Source: Sphingomonas sp. HMP6 | Lineage (GTDB): Bacteria; Pseudomonadota; Alphaproteobacteria; Sphingomonadales; Sphingomonadaceae | Assembly: GCF_013374095.1 (NCBI RefSeq) | Contig: NZ_AP022672.1 | Location: forward strand, 3,179,501 to 3,243,500 | Direction: 5' to 3' | DNA length: 64,000 bases | Shown here: one piece after another, positions 28,490 to 36,619 of the stretch | How positions within the stretch are numbered: position 1 is the first letter of the stretch | How the letters are laid out: each line of letters opens with the position of its first letter | Notes under the pieces: generated by a model | Seen by the model: only the letters and a program-made list of their open reading frames with translations | Told to the model about the DNA's origin: nothing | The model's database searches: none | Translations under genes and position numbers: made by a program

Positions 28490-28786
28490 ATGACAGAGGC
28501 CCATACCGTCGAGACGTTCCTGCCTTTGGTCGGTACCGATTTTGTCGTTCGCGGCGACGGCCTGGAGGATGTGCTGCGGCTCGAATCGGCAGACCCGATC
28601 ACGCGCGCGCCACCCGAGGGGCATCGCGCGCCCTTCAGCCTGACCTTCCTGGGGACGCGCACCGATTACATGGTCGCCAACCTGATCGAAATCACGCATC
28701 CCGCGATGGAACCGTTTCCCATCAGCCTGTCAGCGATCGGGCGTACGCCTCAGGGCGCATTCCGCTATGAGGCGCTGTACAACTAA
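28490..28786 (+). CDS. DUF6916-like small protein
   Basis: 98 residues from ATG 28490 (MTEAHTVETFLPLVGTDFVV). The beta-rich pattern VETFLPLVGTDFVV...FSLTFLGTRTD...FPISLSAIGRTPQGAFRYEALYN fits the DUF6916 family, which in my recollection often lies next to tail-collar (microcystin-dependent protein) genes, as here. Its 3' end overlaps the convergent GNAT gene by 4 bp. No catalytic residues; perhaps structural or an inhibitor-like barrel. Confidence 0.65.
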   Translation: MTEAHTVETFLPLVGTDFVVRGDGLEDVLRLESADPITRAPPEGHRAPFSLTFLGTRTDYMVANLIEITHPAMEPFPISLSAIGRTPQGAFRYEALYN

Positions 28787-29250
28787 GCGCGCCACACCAT
28801 TTCGGCGTCGATTTCGTGGCGGGCGGTTTCGCGAAAGCCCTTGCGTTCGTAGAGCCGTCGCGCCGGGTTGGTATGTTCGACGCGCAGCGACACGCTGCGG
28901 CCGAGGGCTGCCGCCTCGGCGAGGATCGATTCGAGCAACGCGCCGCCCACGCCTTGACCGGAGCGTTCGGGCAGCACGGCAATATCGACGAGAAGATGGT
29001 CCCCCGCACCGCGCAGCAGGCACAGCCGACCGACCGGCTCGCCGTCCAGCTCGATCACGCTGAAATCGGCGCCGGTATAAAAAGTGCGGTAGTGATGCTG
29101 CCGCGCCAGATGCTGCTGTTCAAGCAACATGCGCTTGTGCGCGTCGGACAGCGGCAGCGGGGCGAATTCTGCCCAACGTCCTTCGATTGTCAAACGGCGG
29201 AGAAACGTATCGTCCTCCGCCGTTTCGGGACGGATCGTCGGTCTGATCAC
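28783..29250 (-). CDS. GNAT family N-acetyltransferase
   Basis: 155 residues. Acetyl-CoA motif A is VDIAVLPERSGQGVGGALLESIL (Q/R-x-x-G-x-G/A) and motif B is HTNPARRLYERKGF. It transfers acetyl from acetyl-CoA to an amine. It follows the three tail-collar genes on the same strand with 1 bp between stop and start regions, so it is likely the promoter-distal gene of that operon and may modify a product of the island. Confidence 0.9.
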   Translation of the reverse strand: MIRPTIRPETAEDDTFLRRLTIEGRWAEFAPLPLSDAHKRMLLEQQHLARQHHYRTFYTGADFSVIELDGEPVGRLCLLRGAGDHLLVDIAVLPERSGQGVGGALLESILAEAAALGRSVSLRVEHTNPARRLYERKGFRETARHEIDAEMVWRA

Positions 29251-29251
29251 C

Positions 29252-29803
29252 TCAGTTGCGGGACGGGAAAATCCCAGCCACGCAAATGCAGAAATTAACC
29301 GCTAGATTCGGCTGGAGATTGGGATGCGCTTGGTTGCCGCCCACCAGCCCGACTGCGGTCGGGTGCAAGGTGGTCGCATTCGACAGCGGGGCAGTGAGCC
29401 AGGTCAGGCCCGGTGCGTTGGCCGTGACGTTCAAACGCGTCAGATAATCGCCTGCCACCGGAACACGGTGACCGTCGGCCGTGCCGGGCTTCACCCGCGT
29501 ATAAGGGGCATGACTGTGCGCCGGCATTTCGGTCGAAAGGAGCAAGTGATTCTCCTCGCCCGTCTGCTCGCCGAGGACATAGGTCGACAGACCTGGGCCG
29601 GTGCCCATTCCCAAGGGGAGGCGGCTCTGCAAATTGGGCAAAGCAAAGGTGCTTGTCCCATTCCCGCCGTACGTGGTCCCGAGGATCGAAAACAACGCCG
29701 TGTTCGATGAAAGCGCCAAGATTTGCCCGCGGCAGAACATCCAGTTTCGCGGCGCGAAGTTGAAACCGAAGGGGCGAATTTCGCCGATATATGGGTCAGA
29801 CAT
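29252..29803 (-). CDS. tail-collar domain protein, paralogue 3
   Basis: 183 residues. N-terminal collar fold: YIGEIRPFGFNFAPRNWMFCRGQILALSSNTALFSILGTTYGGNG, then TFALPNLQSRLPLG and a variable distal part with AHSHAPYT, ending in the conserved NFCICVAGIFPSRN. It belongs to the phage tail collar / microcystin-dependent protein (MdpB) family. No signal peptide and no other tail genes, so it is not part of a visible prophage. Last of three tandem copies, which share the opening and closing motifs. Confidence 0.88.
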   Translation of the reverse strand: MSDPYIGEIRPFGFNFAPRNWMFCRGQILALSSNTALFSILGTTYGGNGTSTFALPNLQSRLPLGMGTGPGLSTYVLGEQTGEENHLLLSTEMPAHSHAPYTRVKPGTADGHRVPVAGDYLTRLNVTANAPGLTWLTAPLSNATTLHPTAVGLVGGNQAHPNLQPNLAVNFCICVAGIFPSRN

Positions 29804-29821
29804 GTCTTTGTCCCCTGCCGC

Positions 29822-30358
29822 TCAATTTTGTTGCGGATAAACGCCCTCAAGGGCGATGAGATAGTTCAACGCCAGCACTGGCATGATATTGTTATGTGGT
29901 TGGCTGTTCCCCGCCGACGCAATCGCGGTCGGCGCGGGCGCGGCGTCGGTGGTGCCGGTCGCGGTGCCGCTCAGATACCCGAACGAGGTGGACAGGCTTG
30001 GTGCCGCCGGCAGCGCATTGGCGGGAGAGGTCGTCGTCCCGTTGGCGGTCGTTGCAATGACGGTGTGGGTGTGCGCGGGCAATTGCGCAGTCGATACCGA
30101 AACATTCTCGGCCCCGGCAACTTCGCCCATCACGCGTGTCGTCAGGCCAGCCCCGGTGCCCTGGTGAACCATCACTCGGCTCTGCAGGTTCGGCAAACCA
30201 AACGTATTGATCCCGTCGCCACCATAAGTGGTACCCAGCAGTGTGTACAAGGCGTCGTTGTTAGCGATCGACAGCAATTGCCCGTTGCAAAACGCCCAGC
30301 CGCGGATTTGGAAATTTCCGGCAAAGAGTTTGATTTCGCCTAGAAATGGTTGTGCCAT
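29822..30358 (-). CDS. tail-collar domain protein, paralogue 2
   Basis: 178 residues. Begins AQPFLGEIKLFAGNFQIRGWAFCNGQLLSIANNDALYTLLGTTYGGDG and ends ALNYLIALEGVYPQQN, the family frame; the central part (TANGTTTSPANALPAAPSL) is Thr/Ala/Pro-rich. Lies 18 bp upstream of paralogue 3 and about 40 bp after paralogue 1. The middle divergence with conserved ends suggests exposed, fast-changing loops. Confidence 0.88.
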   Translation of the reverse strand: MAQPFLGEIKLFAGNFQIRGWAFCNGQLLSIANNDALYTLLGTTYGGDGINTFGLPNLQSRVMVHQGTGAGLTTRVMGEVAGAENVSVSTAQLPAHTHTVIATTANGTTTSPANALPAAPSLSTSFGYLSGTATGTTDAAPAPTAIASAGNSQPHNNIMPVLALNYLIALEGVYPQQN

Positions 30359-30398
30359 GATAGCGTCCTTCGAAAAGAATGTCGTTCCCCGGCGATCA

Positions 30399-30935
30399 TC
30401 AATTCCGCGATGGGAAGATGCCTTGCAACGCGATGCAGTAATTCGCCACCAGATAGGGCTGCATGTTGTTGTGTCCGGCGCTGTTGCCGGTGGTGGCCAG
30501 CGTGTTGCTCGCCAGCGGCACGGTCGCCCCGCCGGGCGCGGTAAAGTTCGGGATCAACGTACCATTGGGGATTTGCCCGCCCGCGAGAAAGCCTGCTCCC
30601 GGTCCTGGTTGATTACCCAGTGCCGTCGAAGCGGTCCATAAATGGGTGTGCTGTGGTATTTGGGTCGACAAAAGTGTGACGTTTTCAGTGCCGCTCGACT
30701 GACCAAGGACGTAGGTCGATAGGCCGGGACCTTGACCGAACGTGAGGGCCGCGCGCCCGCGCAGATCGGGCAATGCGAAAGTGGTCGTGCCGTTGCCGCC
30801 GTAAGTGGTGCCGAGCAGCGAAAAAAGCGCCGCATTCTGATTGAGCGGCAGAAGCTGCCCGTTGCAAAGTGCCCAGGTCTTCGGGGGAAACCCGAAGCCG
30901 AATGCGCGAATTTCGCCTATAAACGGTGAACTCAT
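30399..30935 (-). CDS. tail-collar domain protein, paralogue 1
   Basis: 178 residues. SSPFIGEIRAFGFGFPPKTWALCNGQLLPLNQNAALFSLLGTTYGGNG, TFALPDLRGRAAL and the C-terminal YCIALQGIFPSRN show the collar domain. First gene of the minus-strand run collar1-collar2-collar3-GNAT. Its promoter must lie in the 256-bp AT-richer gap shared divergently with the putative lasso precursor. Confidence 0.88.
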   Translation of the reverse strand: MSSPFIGEIRAFGFGFPPKTWALCNGQLLPLNQNAALFSLLGTTYGGNGTTTFALPDLRGRAALTFGQGPGLSTYVLGQSSGTENVTLLSTQIPQHTHLWTASTALGNQPGPGAGFLAGGQIPNGTLIPNFTAPGGATVPLASNTLATTGNSAGHNNMQPYLVANYCIALQGIFPSRN

Positions 30936-31191
30936 CGGCTATCCCCCTCCTGCATCGTACGCACAGCGACCAAACTAAGGCCGCCGCGCCGATGTCGGCG
31001 ATCTCGCAGACCCCATTCGTTTCGGGTATGATTGATAGCAGGCTTAGCAGGGCAGTCGTCAAGTCAATTGTAGACGATTATTTGGCGCACTAGTCTGTCT
31101 AGCCACGGCAGGTGGTGTACTCGCAGTTGAAATGGAGCTCCCTTTTGTATTAAGGGAACGTAACACAGGGAAAGGGCGCGCCAAAGTGACC

Positions 31192-31347
31192 ATGTCGAAC
31201 AAGGGTGGGAATGAACGGCCGGCGTGGCAGACGCCGGTCCTGATCGAGCAGCAGATTGCGGATCTGACGCAGAACACCGCTGCCCGGCCGGGTGATGACG
31301 GACTCGATCGATTCGGTGGTTATTACGTGACGACCGGACCTAGCTGA
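31192..31347 (+). CDS. putative lasso peptide precursor, paeninodin-like
   Basis: 51 residues from ATG 31192 (in-frame starts also at GTG 31186 and ATG 31132). The leader has the W-x-x-P-x-L motif (WQTPVL, residues 12-17) that RRE proteins recognise. Thr29 falls at -2 to Ala31. The proposed 21-residue core opens ARPGDDGLD, putting Asp at position 9 for an Ala1-Asp9 macrolactam, continues RFGGYY and ends VTTGPS. As I recall paeninodin, its core likewise has A-x-P-G, Asp9, Phe11 and a C-terminal Ser that a cluster kinase phosphorylates; such a kinase is encoded here at 33310. It lies 53 bp before the cyclase-like gene. The cleavage site is inferred. Confidence 0.7.
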   Translation: MSNKGGNERPAWQTPVLIEQQIADLTQNTAARPGDDGLDRFGGYYVTTGPS

Positions 31348-31400
31348 GGCGCGTTTTCCGCGCGCAGCCGCCGCGCGTGCACGGGTGACAGGGCAACACA

Positions 31401-33317
31401 ATGGGTGAATTCGCCGGAGCCGTACGGCGCGATGGCGACGCGATCGACTCGCGTTTGGTCGACCGGATCGTCGCGAGCGTCGGCGGCATCGGGCGTCCGC
31501 GGCTCTGGCGCGATGGCGTTGCCGCGGTGGTACATCGCGCCCTGCGCGACAGCGAGCGCGGGGCGACCGCCGATCTCCCAGTCGAAACCGCGTCTGGCCT
31601 GATTGTCGCCGCCGATGCGCGGCTCGACGAACCCGACGAAATCGCGCGTGCACTCGGGGTTGCCGCCGGCCCCCACCGGTCGAGTGCCATGTTGGTGGCG
31701 GCGGCGTGCGATGCGTGGCGTGCGCAGGCGGCAGAGCGCCTGAACGGCAGTTTTGCCTTTGCGGTGTGGGACGAGGTGCGGCGCGAGTTGACGCTGGCGC
31801 GCGACGGTCTCGGCACCCGTGCGCTCTATTATGTTGAACACGGGCCGCATGTGTTTTTCGCGACGACGCTTCAGTCCCTGCTGTCCTTGCCAGATGTCTC
31901 GCGCGAGATCGATGATCTGGTGCTCGCGCAATATCTGACAATCGAAAACCAGGACACCCAACGCACGCTGTATCGCCATATCAAGCGGGTGCCGCCGGGC
32001 GGCACGGTCACGGTACGCGGATACGAAATGCGAGTCGCGCGCTATTGGACGCTCGATCATATCGCCGACGTGCGGCTGCCCCGCGACGCCGATTATGTGG
32101 AGGCCGCACGCGCGCTGTTCGATCGTGCGGTCGCGTGCCGCCTGCCTCCGGGTGGGACGGTGGCCACGACGGTTTCGGGTGGGTTCGATTCGGCCGGCGT
32201 TACCGCGACCGTCGCGCGGCTGCTCGGCGACCGGCGCTTCCCTGCCTTTCATCGCGCGCCAGGTGGTACGCATCCCTATGATGCGTTGGACGAAACTCCC
32301 CTGGTCGAGGCCATCGCCGCGTTATACCCCAATATCGATCTCACGATTATCCGCGACGATTGCGGCGGCGTTCCCACGATCGATGCCGAGCGCGACGCTG
32401 TCGAGTTCGCGGTCCCCCGCATGGTCAGCGTCAACGCCTTGTGGTTCCAGCTGGTCGTCGATCGCGTGGCCGCCGCCGGGGTTGATCTGCTGCTGGGCGG
32501 CGGGTGCGGCAACATCACGCTGTCGTGGGAGGGGCGCCCGTCGATCGCGGCCGATGTCCGGGCGGGACGCTTGGCCGGGGCGTGGCAAGCCGCGCGGAAC
32601 AGCGCCGCGGCGCAGCGCCGCCCGCTCGGTCGCGTGCTTGCAGCGCAGCTGGTCCGGCCGTTCGTGCCGCGCGCCGTGCTGCGCGCGCGGCAGCGTTGGC
32701 AATTGGGCGGTCGGCTGCCCTGGGCGGATTATAGCGTGGTGTCGGAGCAGTTCCTGCACTCGCTGGCCTATGACCGGCACGCGCGCGAGCATGAGCACGA
32801 CCTGCCGTTCGACGAGTCCACCCGCACGTCGGTCCGCCAGCAGCGGCTGCGGGCATTGCAGGGCCAGGTCGTGCACGACCTAGCCGGGGGTGGGCGGCGG
32901 CGCGGTGGAGTGCCGGGCCTGGATCCCTATGCCGATCGGCGGCTCGTGGAATTCACGCTCGGCACGCCGAACGATCAGTTCTGGCGCGACGGGCAGGATC
33001 GGTGGCTCGCGCGACGGGTGCTTGCAGATCGGCTGCCGGCCGAATTGCTCGCGGAGACGCGGCGCGGGCTGCAATGTCCCGAATGGTATGAAGTCCTGAT
33101 GCCGCGACGCGACGAAATGGCCGAGGCGATCGACCGGATCGAGCGCTCTCCGCTCGCCGCACGCGTGGTCGATGTCGCGCGCATGCGGCGGCTGCTGGAC
33201 ACTTGGCCCACCGATGCCGAATCGGCACGCGGCAGCAAGCAATTGTATGCCCACGCGCTGAGCCGTGGCATCGCGATGGGCGGCTTCCTGCGGCAATATG
33301 AACGCAACAATGGGTGA
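31401..33317 (+). CDS. asparagine synthetase-like protein, probable lasso cyclase
   Basis: 638 residues. The N-terminal class-II amidotransferase-like domain (to about 200) retains GSFAFAVWD and RDGLGTRALYY but begins MGEFAG without the catalytic Cys2, so it cannot use glutamine. The synthetase domain has the ATP pyrophosphatase loop VSGGFDSAG and LLLGGGCGN. Lasso cyclases (McjC) share this design: they adenylate the ring Asp/Glu and close it on the N-terminal amine. Position directly after the precursor and an 8-bp overlap with the kinase gene support that role over asparagine synthesis. Confidence 0.82.
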   Translation: MGEFAGAVRRDGDAIDSRLVDRIVASVGGIGRPRLWRDGVAAVVHRALRDSERGATADLPVETASGLIVAADARLDEPDEIARALGVAAGPHRSSAMLVAAACDAWRAQAAERLNGSFAFAVWDEVRRELTLARDGLGTRALYYVEHGPHVFFATTLQSLLSLPDVSREIDDLVLAQYLTIENQDTQRTLYRHIKRVPPGGTVTVRGYEMRVARYWTLDHIADVRLPRDADYVEAARALFDRAVACRLPPGGTVATTVSGGFDSAGVTATVARLLGDRRFPAFHRAPGGTHPYDALDETPLVEAIAALYPNIDLTIIRDDCGGVPTIDAERDAVEFAVPRMVSVNALWFQLVVDRVAAAGVDLLLGGGCGNITLSWEGRPSIAADVRAGRLAGAWQAARNSAAAQRRPLGRVLAAQLVRPFVPRAVLRARQRWQLGGRLPWADYSVVSEQFLHSLAYDRHAREHEHDLPFDESTRTSVRQQRLRALQGQVVHDLAGGGRRRGGVPGLDPYADRRLVEFTLGTPNDQFWRDGQDRWLARRVLADRLPAELLAETRRGLQCPEWYEVLMPRRDEMAEAIDRIERSPLAARVVDVARMRRLLDTWPTDAESARGSKQLYAHALSRGIAMGGFLRQYERNNG

Positions 33318-34251
33318 GGATACCCACGATTACGCGCTGTGCGGCTGGCGCGTGGCAAGTGCAATCACGCTGCCCGATTTGTCGCGCTGGACCGGCGACG
33401 CGCGCGCGCCGGAGGTGAGGATCGGGTTGGGGGCGGTGCCGGCCATGCAGGCACCCGTTCTGGAAACTGCCCTGGTCCAAGTCGACGCGCATGGGCGCGC
33501 GCGCTTCGCGATCGATGCCGTCGCGGAATATCTGATCGAGGATGGTGCGCGCATCACGATCGCGCCGCGAACGACGGTGGCGGATCCGGCGATCCGCCTG
33601 TTCCTGTTGGGAAGCGGATTGGGTTTTCTGTTGCATCAGCGCGGCGTGGTGCCGCTGCACGCGGCGAGCGTGGTGGTGGACGGCACCGCCATCTGTTTTG
33701 CCGGGGCATCGGGATCGGGAAAATCGACGTTGACCGATGCCTTTGCGCGACGCGGCTATGCCGTGTTGTCGGACGATGTTTCGCCGGTCGATGCGCGCGG
33801 GGCGGTAGCGCAAATTCTTCCAAGTCTTCGGCGGATTCGTTTATGGTCGGATTCACTGGCCAACGGTGGGTGGGCCGCGAGCGACGCCGAACGGTGTCGC
33901 GCCGGGCTCGAAAAGTTCAGCCGCTCGTTGCACGGAGACGCGCCGCCCCCGGCGATGCCGCCCGCCGCACTCTTCCATTTGCGGCCGCTGTCCGAGCGTG
34001 ATTCGATCAAGCACGACGGGCGACCACGCTTTCAGCGCCTGCGCGGGCATGACGCGGTCGAGGCGTTTCGCCGCCAGGTCTATCGCTGGCGTTCGCTGGT
34101 CGGCATGGTCGGCGTTCCGACCGCGATGGCGCGCACGGTTGCGGCCGCTGCGGCTTTCCCACAGCATTTCACGCTGCACCGCGCTGTCGACTTTGCCGCG
34201 CTCGATGCGCTCGTCGATGAGATCGTGGCGACAGTGCGGGCGGCGCGGTGA
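33310..34251 (+). CDS. HPr kinase-like peptide serine kinase
   Basis: 313 residues from ATG 33310 (ATG 33298 also possible), overlapping the cyclase gene by 8 bp. HprK C-terminal-type core: VVPLHAASVVVDGTAICFAGASGSGKSTLTDAFARRGYAVLSDDVSPV, i.e. the HxxS/A strand, Walker A GASGSGKST and the DD metal site. The first ~120 residues (YALCGWRVASAITLPDL) match lasso-associated kinases rather than true HprK. Kinases of this family phosphorylate the C-terminal Ser of paeninodin-type precursors; the precursor here ends in Ser. Confidence 0.82.
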   Translation: MGEDTHDYALCGWRVASAITLPDLSRWTGDARAPEVRIGLGAVPAMQAPVLETALVQVDAHGRARFAIDAVAEYLIEDGARITIAPRTTVADPAIRLFLLGSGLGFLLHQRGVVPLHAASVVVDGTAICFAGASGSGKSTLTDAFARRGYAVLSDDVSPVDARGAVAQILPSLRRIRLWSDSLANGGWAASDAERCRAGLEKFSRSLHGDAPPPAMPPAALFHLRPLSERDSIKHDGRPRFQRLRGHDAVEAFRRQVYRWRSLVGMVGVPTAMARTVAAAAAFPQHFTLHRAVDFAALDALVDEIVATVRAAR

Positions 34252-35105
34252 GCGTCCCTTCCGCGCTGTCTGGTCGGGCGATCTGGCTCGCCTCCTATCC
34301 GAAATCAGGCAACACCTGGCTGCGGCTCGCGCTCAAGTCGCTGCAAGCGGGCGGCGCGCCCATCGCCTTGTCCGAGCTGAACGATTATGCGCGGATGGCG
34401 ATCGGTCGGCATTTGTTCGATGGCTTGCTTGAGGCCGATAGCGGCAACATGACCGATGCCGAGATCGAGGCCTTGCGACCGGCCTTTCACGATCTGCACT
34501 TCGGCACGGGCGAGCAGGCCGAACTGTGCAAAATCCATGATTGTTGGTTCCGCACCAGCGATGGACGCGCGGTGTTCGACCGGCACCATACCAGAGCGGC
34601 GCTCTACATCGTGCGCGACCCGCGCGACGTTGCGGTTTCGTGGGCGCGGTTCATGGCGGGGTCGCTCGACTGGTCGATCCGGTTTCTGGCAAACAGCGAA
34701 GCCCGGTTGGGGCCCGACGCGGACCGCATCAATAGTGCCATCGCCCAGCGGATCGGAGGTTGGTCGGATCATGCCGCAAGCTGGATCGACGAATCCGGCC
34801 TCGCCCCCCTGGTGATCCGTTACGAGGACATGCACGCCGATCTGCCGACGACACTCGCGCTGGTGGCGGCGCATCTTGGTTGGGATGCCCCTGAATCCGC
34901 GATCGCGGGTGCGGTGGCGGCGACGCGGTTCGAACGGCTGGCGGACGAAGAAGCGCGCAGCGGCTTTCGCGGGAAACCCGGGAGCGCCGAACGGTTCTTT
35001 CACACCGGGCGCAGCGGCGGATGGCGCGATGTGCTGACGCCAGATCAGGCGGCGCGGGTTGCCACCGATCATCACGCCATGATGCATCGTTTCGGCTATC
35101 TGTAA
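34248..35105 (+). CDS. PAPS-dependent sulfotransferase
   Basis: 285 residues starting at GTG in the GTGA overlap with the kinase. 5'-phosphosulfate loop WLASYPKSGNTWLRLAL at the N-terminus, 3'-phosphate motif YIVRDPRDVAVSWARF, and the C-terminal FHTGRSGGWRDVL of cytosolic (aryl) sulfotransferases. It is the last gene of precursor-cyclase-kinase-sulfotransferase, so a sulfated lasso product (for example on a core Tyr or Ser) is a reasonable hypothesis. From memory I know of no described sulfated lasso peptide. Confidence 0.88.
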   Translation: MSVPSALSGRAIWLASYPKSGNTWLRLALKSLQAGGAPIALSELNDYARMAIGRHLFDGLLEADSGNMTDAEIEALRPAFHDLHFGTGEQAELCKIHDCWFRTSDGRAVFDRHHTRAALYIVRDPRDVAVSWARFMAGSLDWSIRFLANSEARLGPDADRINSAIAQRIGGWSDHAASWIDESGLAPLVIRYEDMHADLPTTLALVAAHLGWDAPESAIAGAVAATRFERLADEEARSGFRGKPGSAERFFHTGRSGGWRDVLTPDQAARVATDHHAMMHRFGYL

Positions 35106-35162
35106 CCCGCTTGCCGCCTTATGCGGTTGGCGCGGCCCGTCATCGGCCGCGCGGGGCGGGGC

Positions 35163-36509
35163 ATGATGCAGGGCTGGATCGACAGTTTGGGAAAAACAGC
35201 GGGCGGGGTGCTGGTCGGCCACGGCCCGGCCACTCCAGCGTCCGCCATAAGCTATGCCCCTGGCGATATCAGTCTCCATTTCTTCCTGCAGCTTGCGATC
35301 ATCCTGATCGCCTGCCGGATCGTCGGATGGATCGGAAAGCGCTTCTTGGGCCAACCGCAAGTCGTCGGGGAGATGATCGCGGGCGTCGTGCTCGGCCCGT
35401 CTTTGCTGGGGCTGTTCTTTCCTGGTTTGCAGGGCGCGATCTTCCCGACGGAAACGCGCAACGTGTTGTACGCCGGGGCGCAACTTGGCGTCGGACTCTA
35501 CATGTTTTTAGTCGGCACGACGCTGCGGCTCGATCATTTCCGCGCCAAGGCGAAGAGCGCGGCGGCGGTGTCGTTCGCGGGGATCGCCGCACCGTTCGGT
35601 GTCGCAGTGTTGATCACGCCGCTGTTGCTCGGCGTCCCGGGGCTATTTGCGCCGGGGATCAGCCAAGCCAATGCGACGCTGTTTCTGGGTGCGTGCATCG
35701 CGCTGACGGCGTTTCCGATGCTGGCGCGGATCATCACCGAGCGCGGGCTAAGCGACAGCGCGCTCGGCACGCTCGCGCTGACCGCAGGCGCGTTTGACGA
35801 CGCTGTGTCGTGGTGCGTGCTAGCGCTGGTGCTGGCGACCTTCGGCGGTGGGCCGGGGGTTGCGATCCTCGCGATCGGGGGCGGGATTTTGTGGGCGGGG
35901 GCCGTGCTGCTGTTTGCCCCGCGCCTGCTCGCCCCGCTCGGGCGCCTGGTGGAGCGAGAGGGAAGTATCAACCACTTCGCCCTCGCAATCGTGTTGATCG
36001 CATTCTGCACCTCGGCGTTTCTGATGGACGCGGTCGGCATTCACGCGATCTTCGGCGGGTTCATCATGGGTGTCGCGATGCCGCGCGGGCGGCTTGCCAG
36101 CGAGATCCAGCGCACCGTCGAGCCGCTTGCGGTCGTGCTGCTGCTGCCGATGTTCTTCACCTATTCCGGGCTCAACACGCGGCTCGACATGGTCAACTCG
36201 GGGCCGCTGCTGCTGATTGCGGTGCTGATCCTGTTCGCGTCGATCCTGGCCAAGGGCGGCGCCTGCTATCTTGCGGCGCGACTGTCGGGGGAGGAGAACC
36301 GCACCGCGCTCGGCATTGGCGCGCTGATGAATTCGCGCGGGCTGATGGAGCTGATCATCATCAATATCGGGCTGCAAAAGGGCATTATCGGCCCGACGCT
36401 GTTCGCGATGCTGGTGTTGATGGCGATCGTGACTACTGTGATGGCGACGCCGCTGTTCGAATTCGTCTATGGCCGACACGCGCGTGCGATCGATCCTGCG
36501 GTTGCGTGA
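35163..36509 (+). CDS. CPA2-type cation:proton antiporter
   Basis: 448 residues from ATG 35163 (GGGGCGGGGC upstream; ATG 35121 without ribosome site is the alternative). About 12-13 TM helices. GQPQVVGEMIAGVVLGPSLLG, the LTAGAFDDAVSWCVLAL aspartate pair region and GALMNSRGLMELIIINIGL are classic Na+/H+ exchanger (PF00999) elements. No TrkA-N or USP domain. It starts 57 bp after the sulfotransferase but appears to be an unrelated housekeeping gene. Confidence 0.9.
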   Translation: MMQGWIDSLGKTAGGVLVGHGPATPASAISYAPGDISLHFFLQLAIILIACRIVGWIGKRFLGQPQVVGEMIAGVVLGPSLLGLFFPGLQGAIFPTETRNVLYAGAQLGVGLYMFLVGTTLRLDHFRAKAKSAAAVSFAGIAAPFGVAVLITPLLLGVPGLFAPGISQANATLFLGACIALTAFPMLARIITERGLSDSALGTLALTAGAFDDAVSWCVLALVLATFGGGPGVAILAIGGGILWAGAVLLFAPRLLAPLGRLVEREGSINHFALAIVLIAFCTSAFLMDAVGIHAIFGGFIMGVAMPRGRLASEIQRTVEPLAVVLLLPMFFTYSGLNTRLDMVNSGPLLLIAVLILFASILAKGGACYLAARLSGEENRTALGIGALMNSRGLMELIIINIGLQKGIIGPTLFAMLVLMAIVTTVMATPLFEFVYGRHARAIDPAVA

Positions 36510-36619
36510 GACGGGACAGACAACATTACGCCTGACGCGGTTGGGGCGGATTGCGTCAGGCGCGACTTCATGCAAATCCTCCGTGGCATCCACAGGCCTT
36601 CGCGAAACGGAGTGACACC

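Noticed and set aside
28783..30935. Prophage remnant
   Set aside because: Collar-domain genes alone; no terminase, capsid, lysis or integrase genes, and the flanking genes are modifying enzymes.
31192..31347. Alternative lasso core beginning at Asn28 with Thr26 at -2
   Set aside because: It would also place Asp at 8 or 9, but Asn1 is unusual, and the Ala31 choice matches the A-x-P-G...Asp9-x-Phe pattern I recall for paeninodin. Not excluded without MS.
31401..33317. True asparagine synthetase (asnB)
   Set aside because: Missing catalytic Cys2, overlap with a peptide kinase gene and position after a precursor argue for a cyclase.
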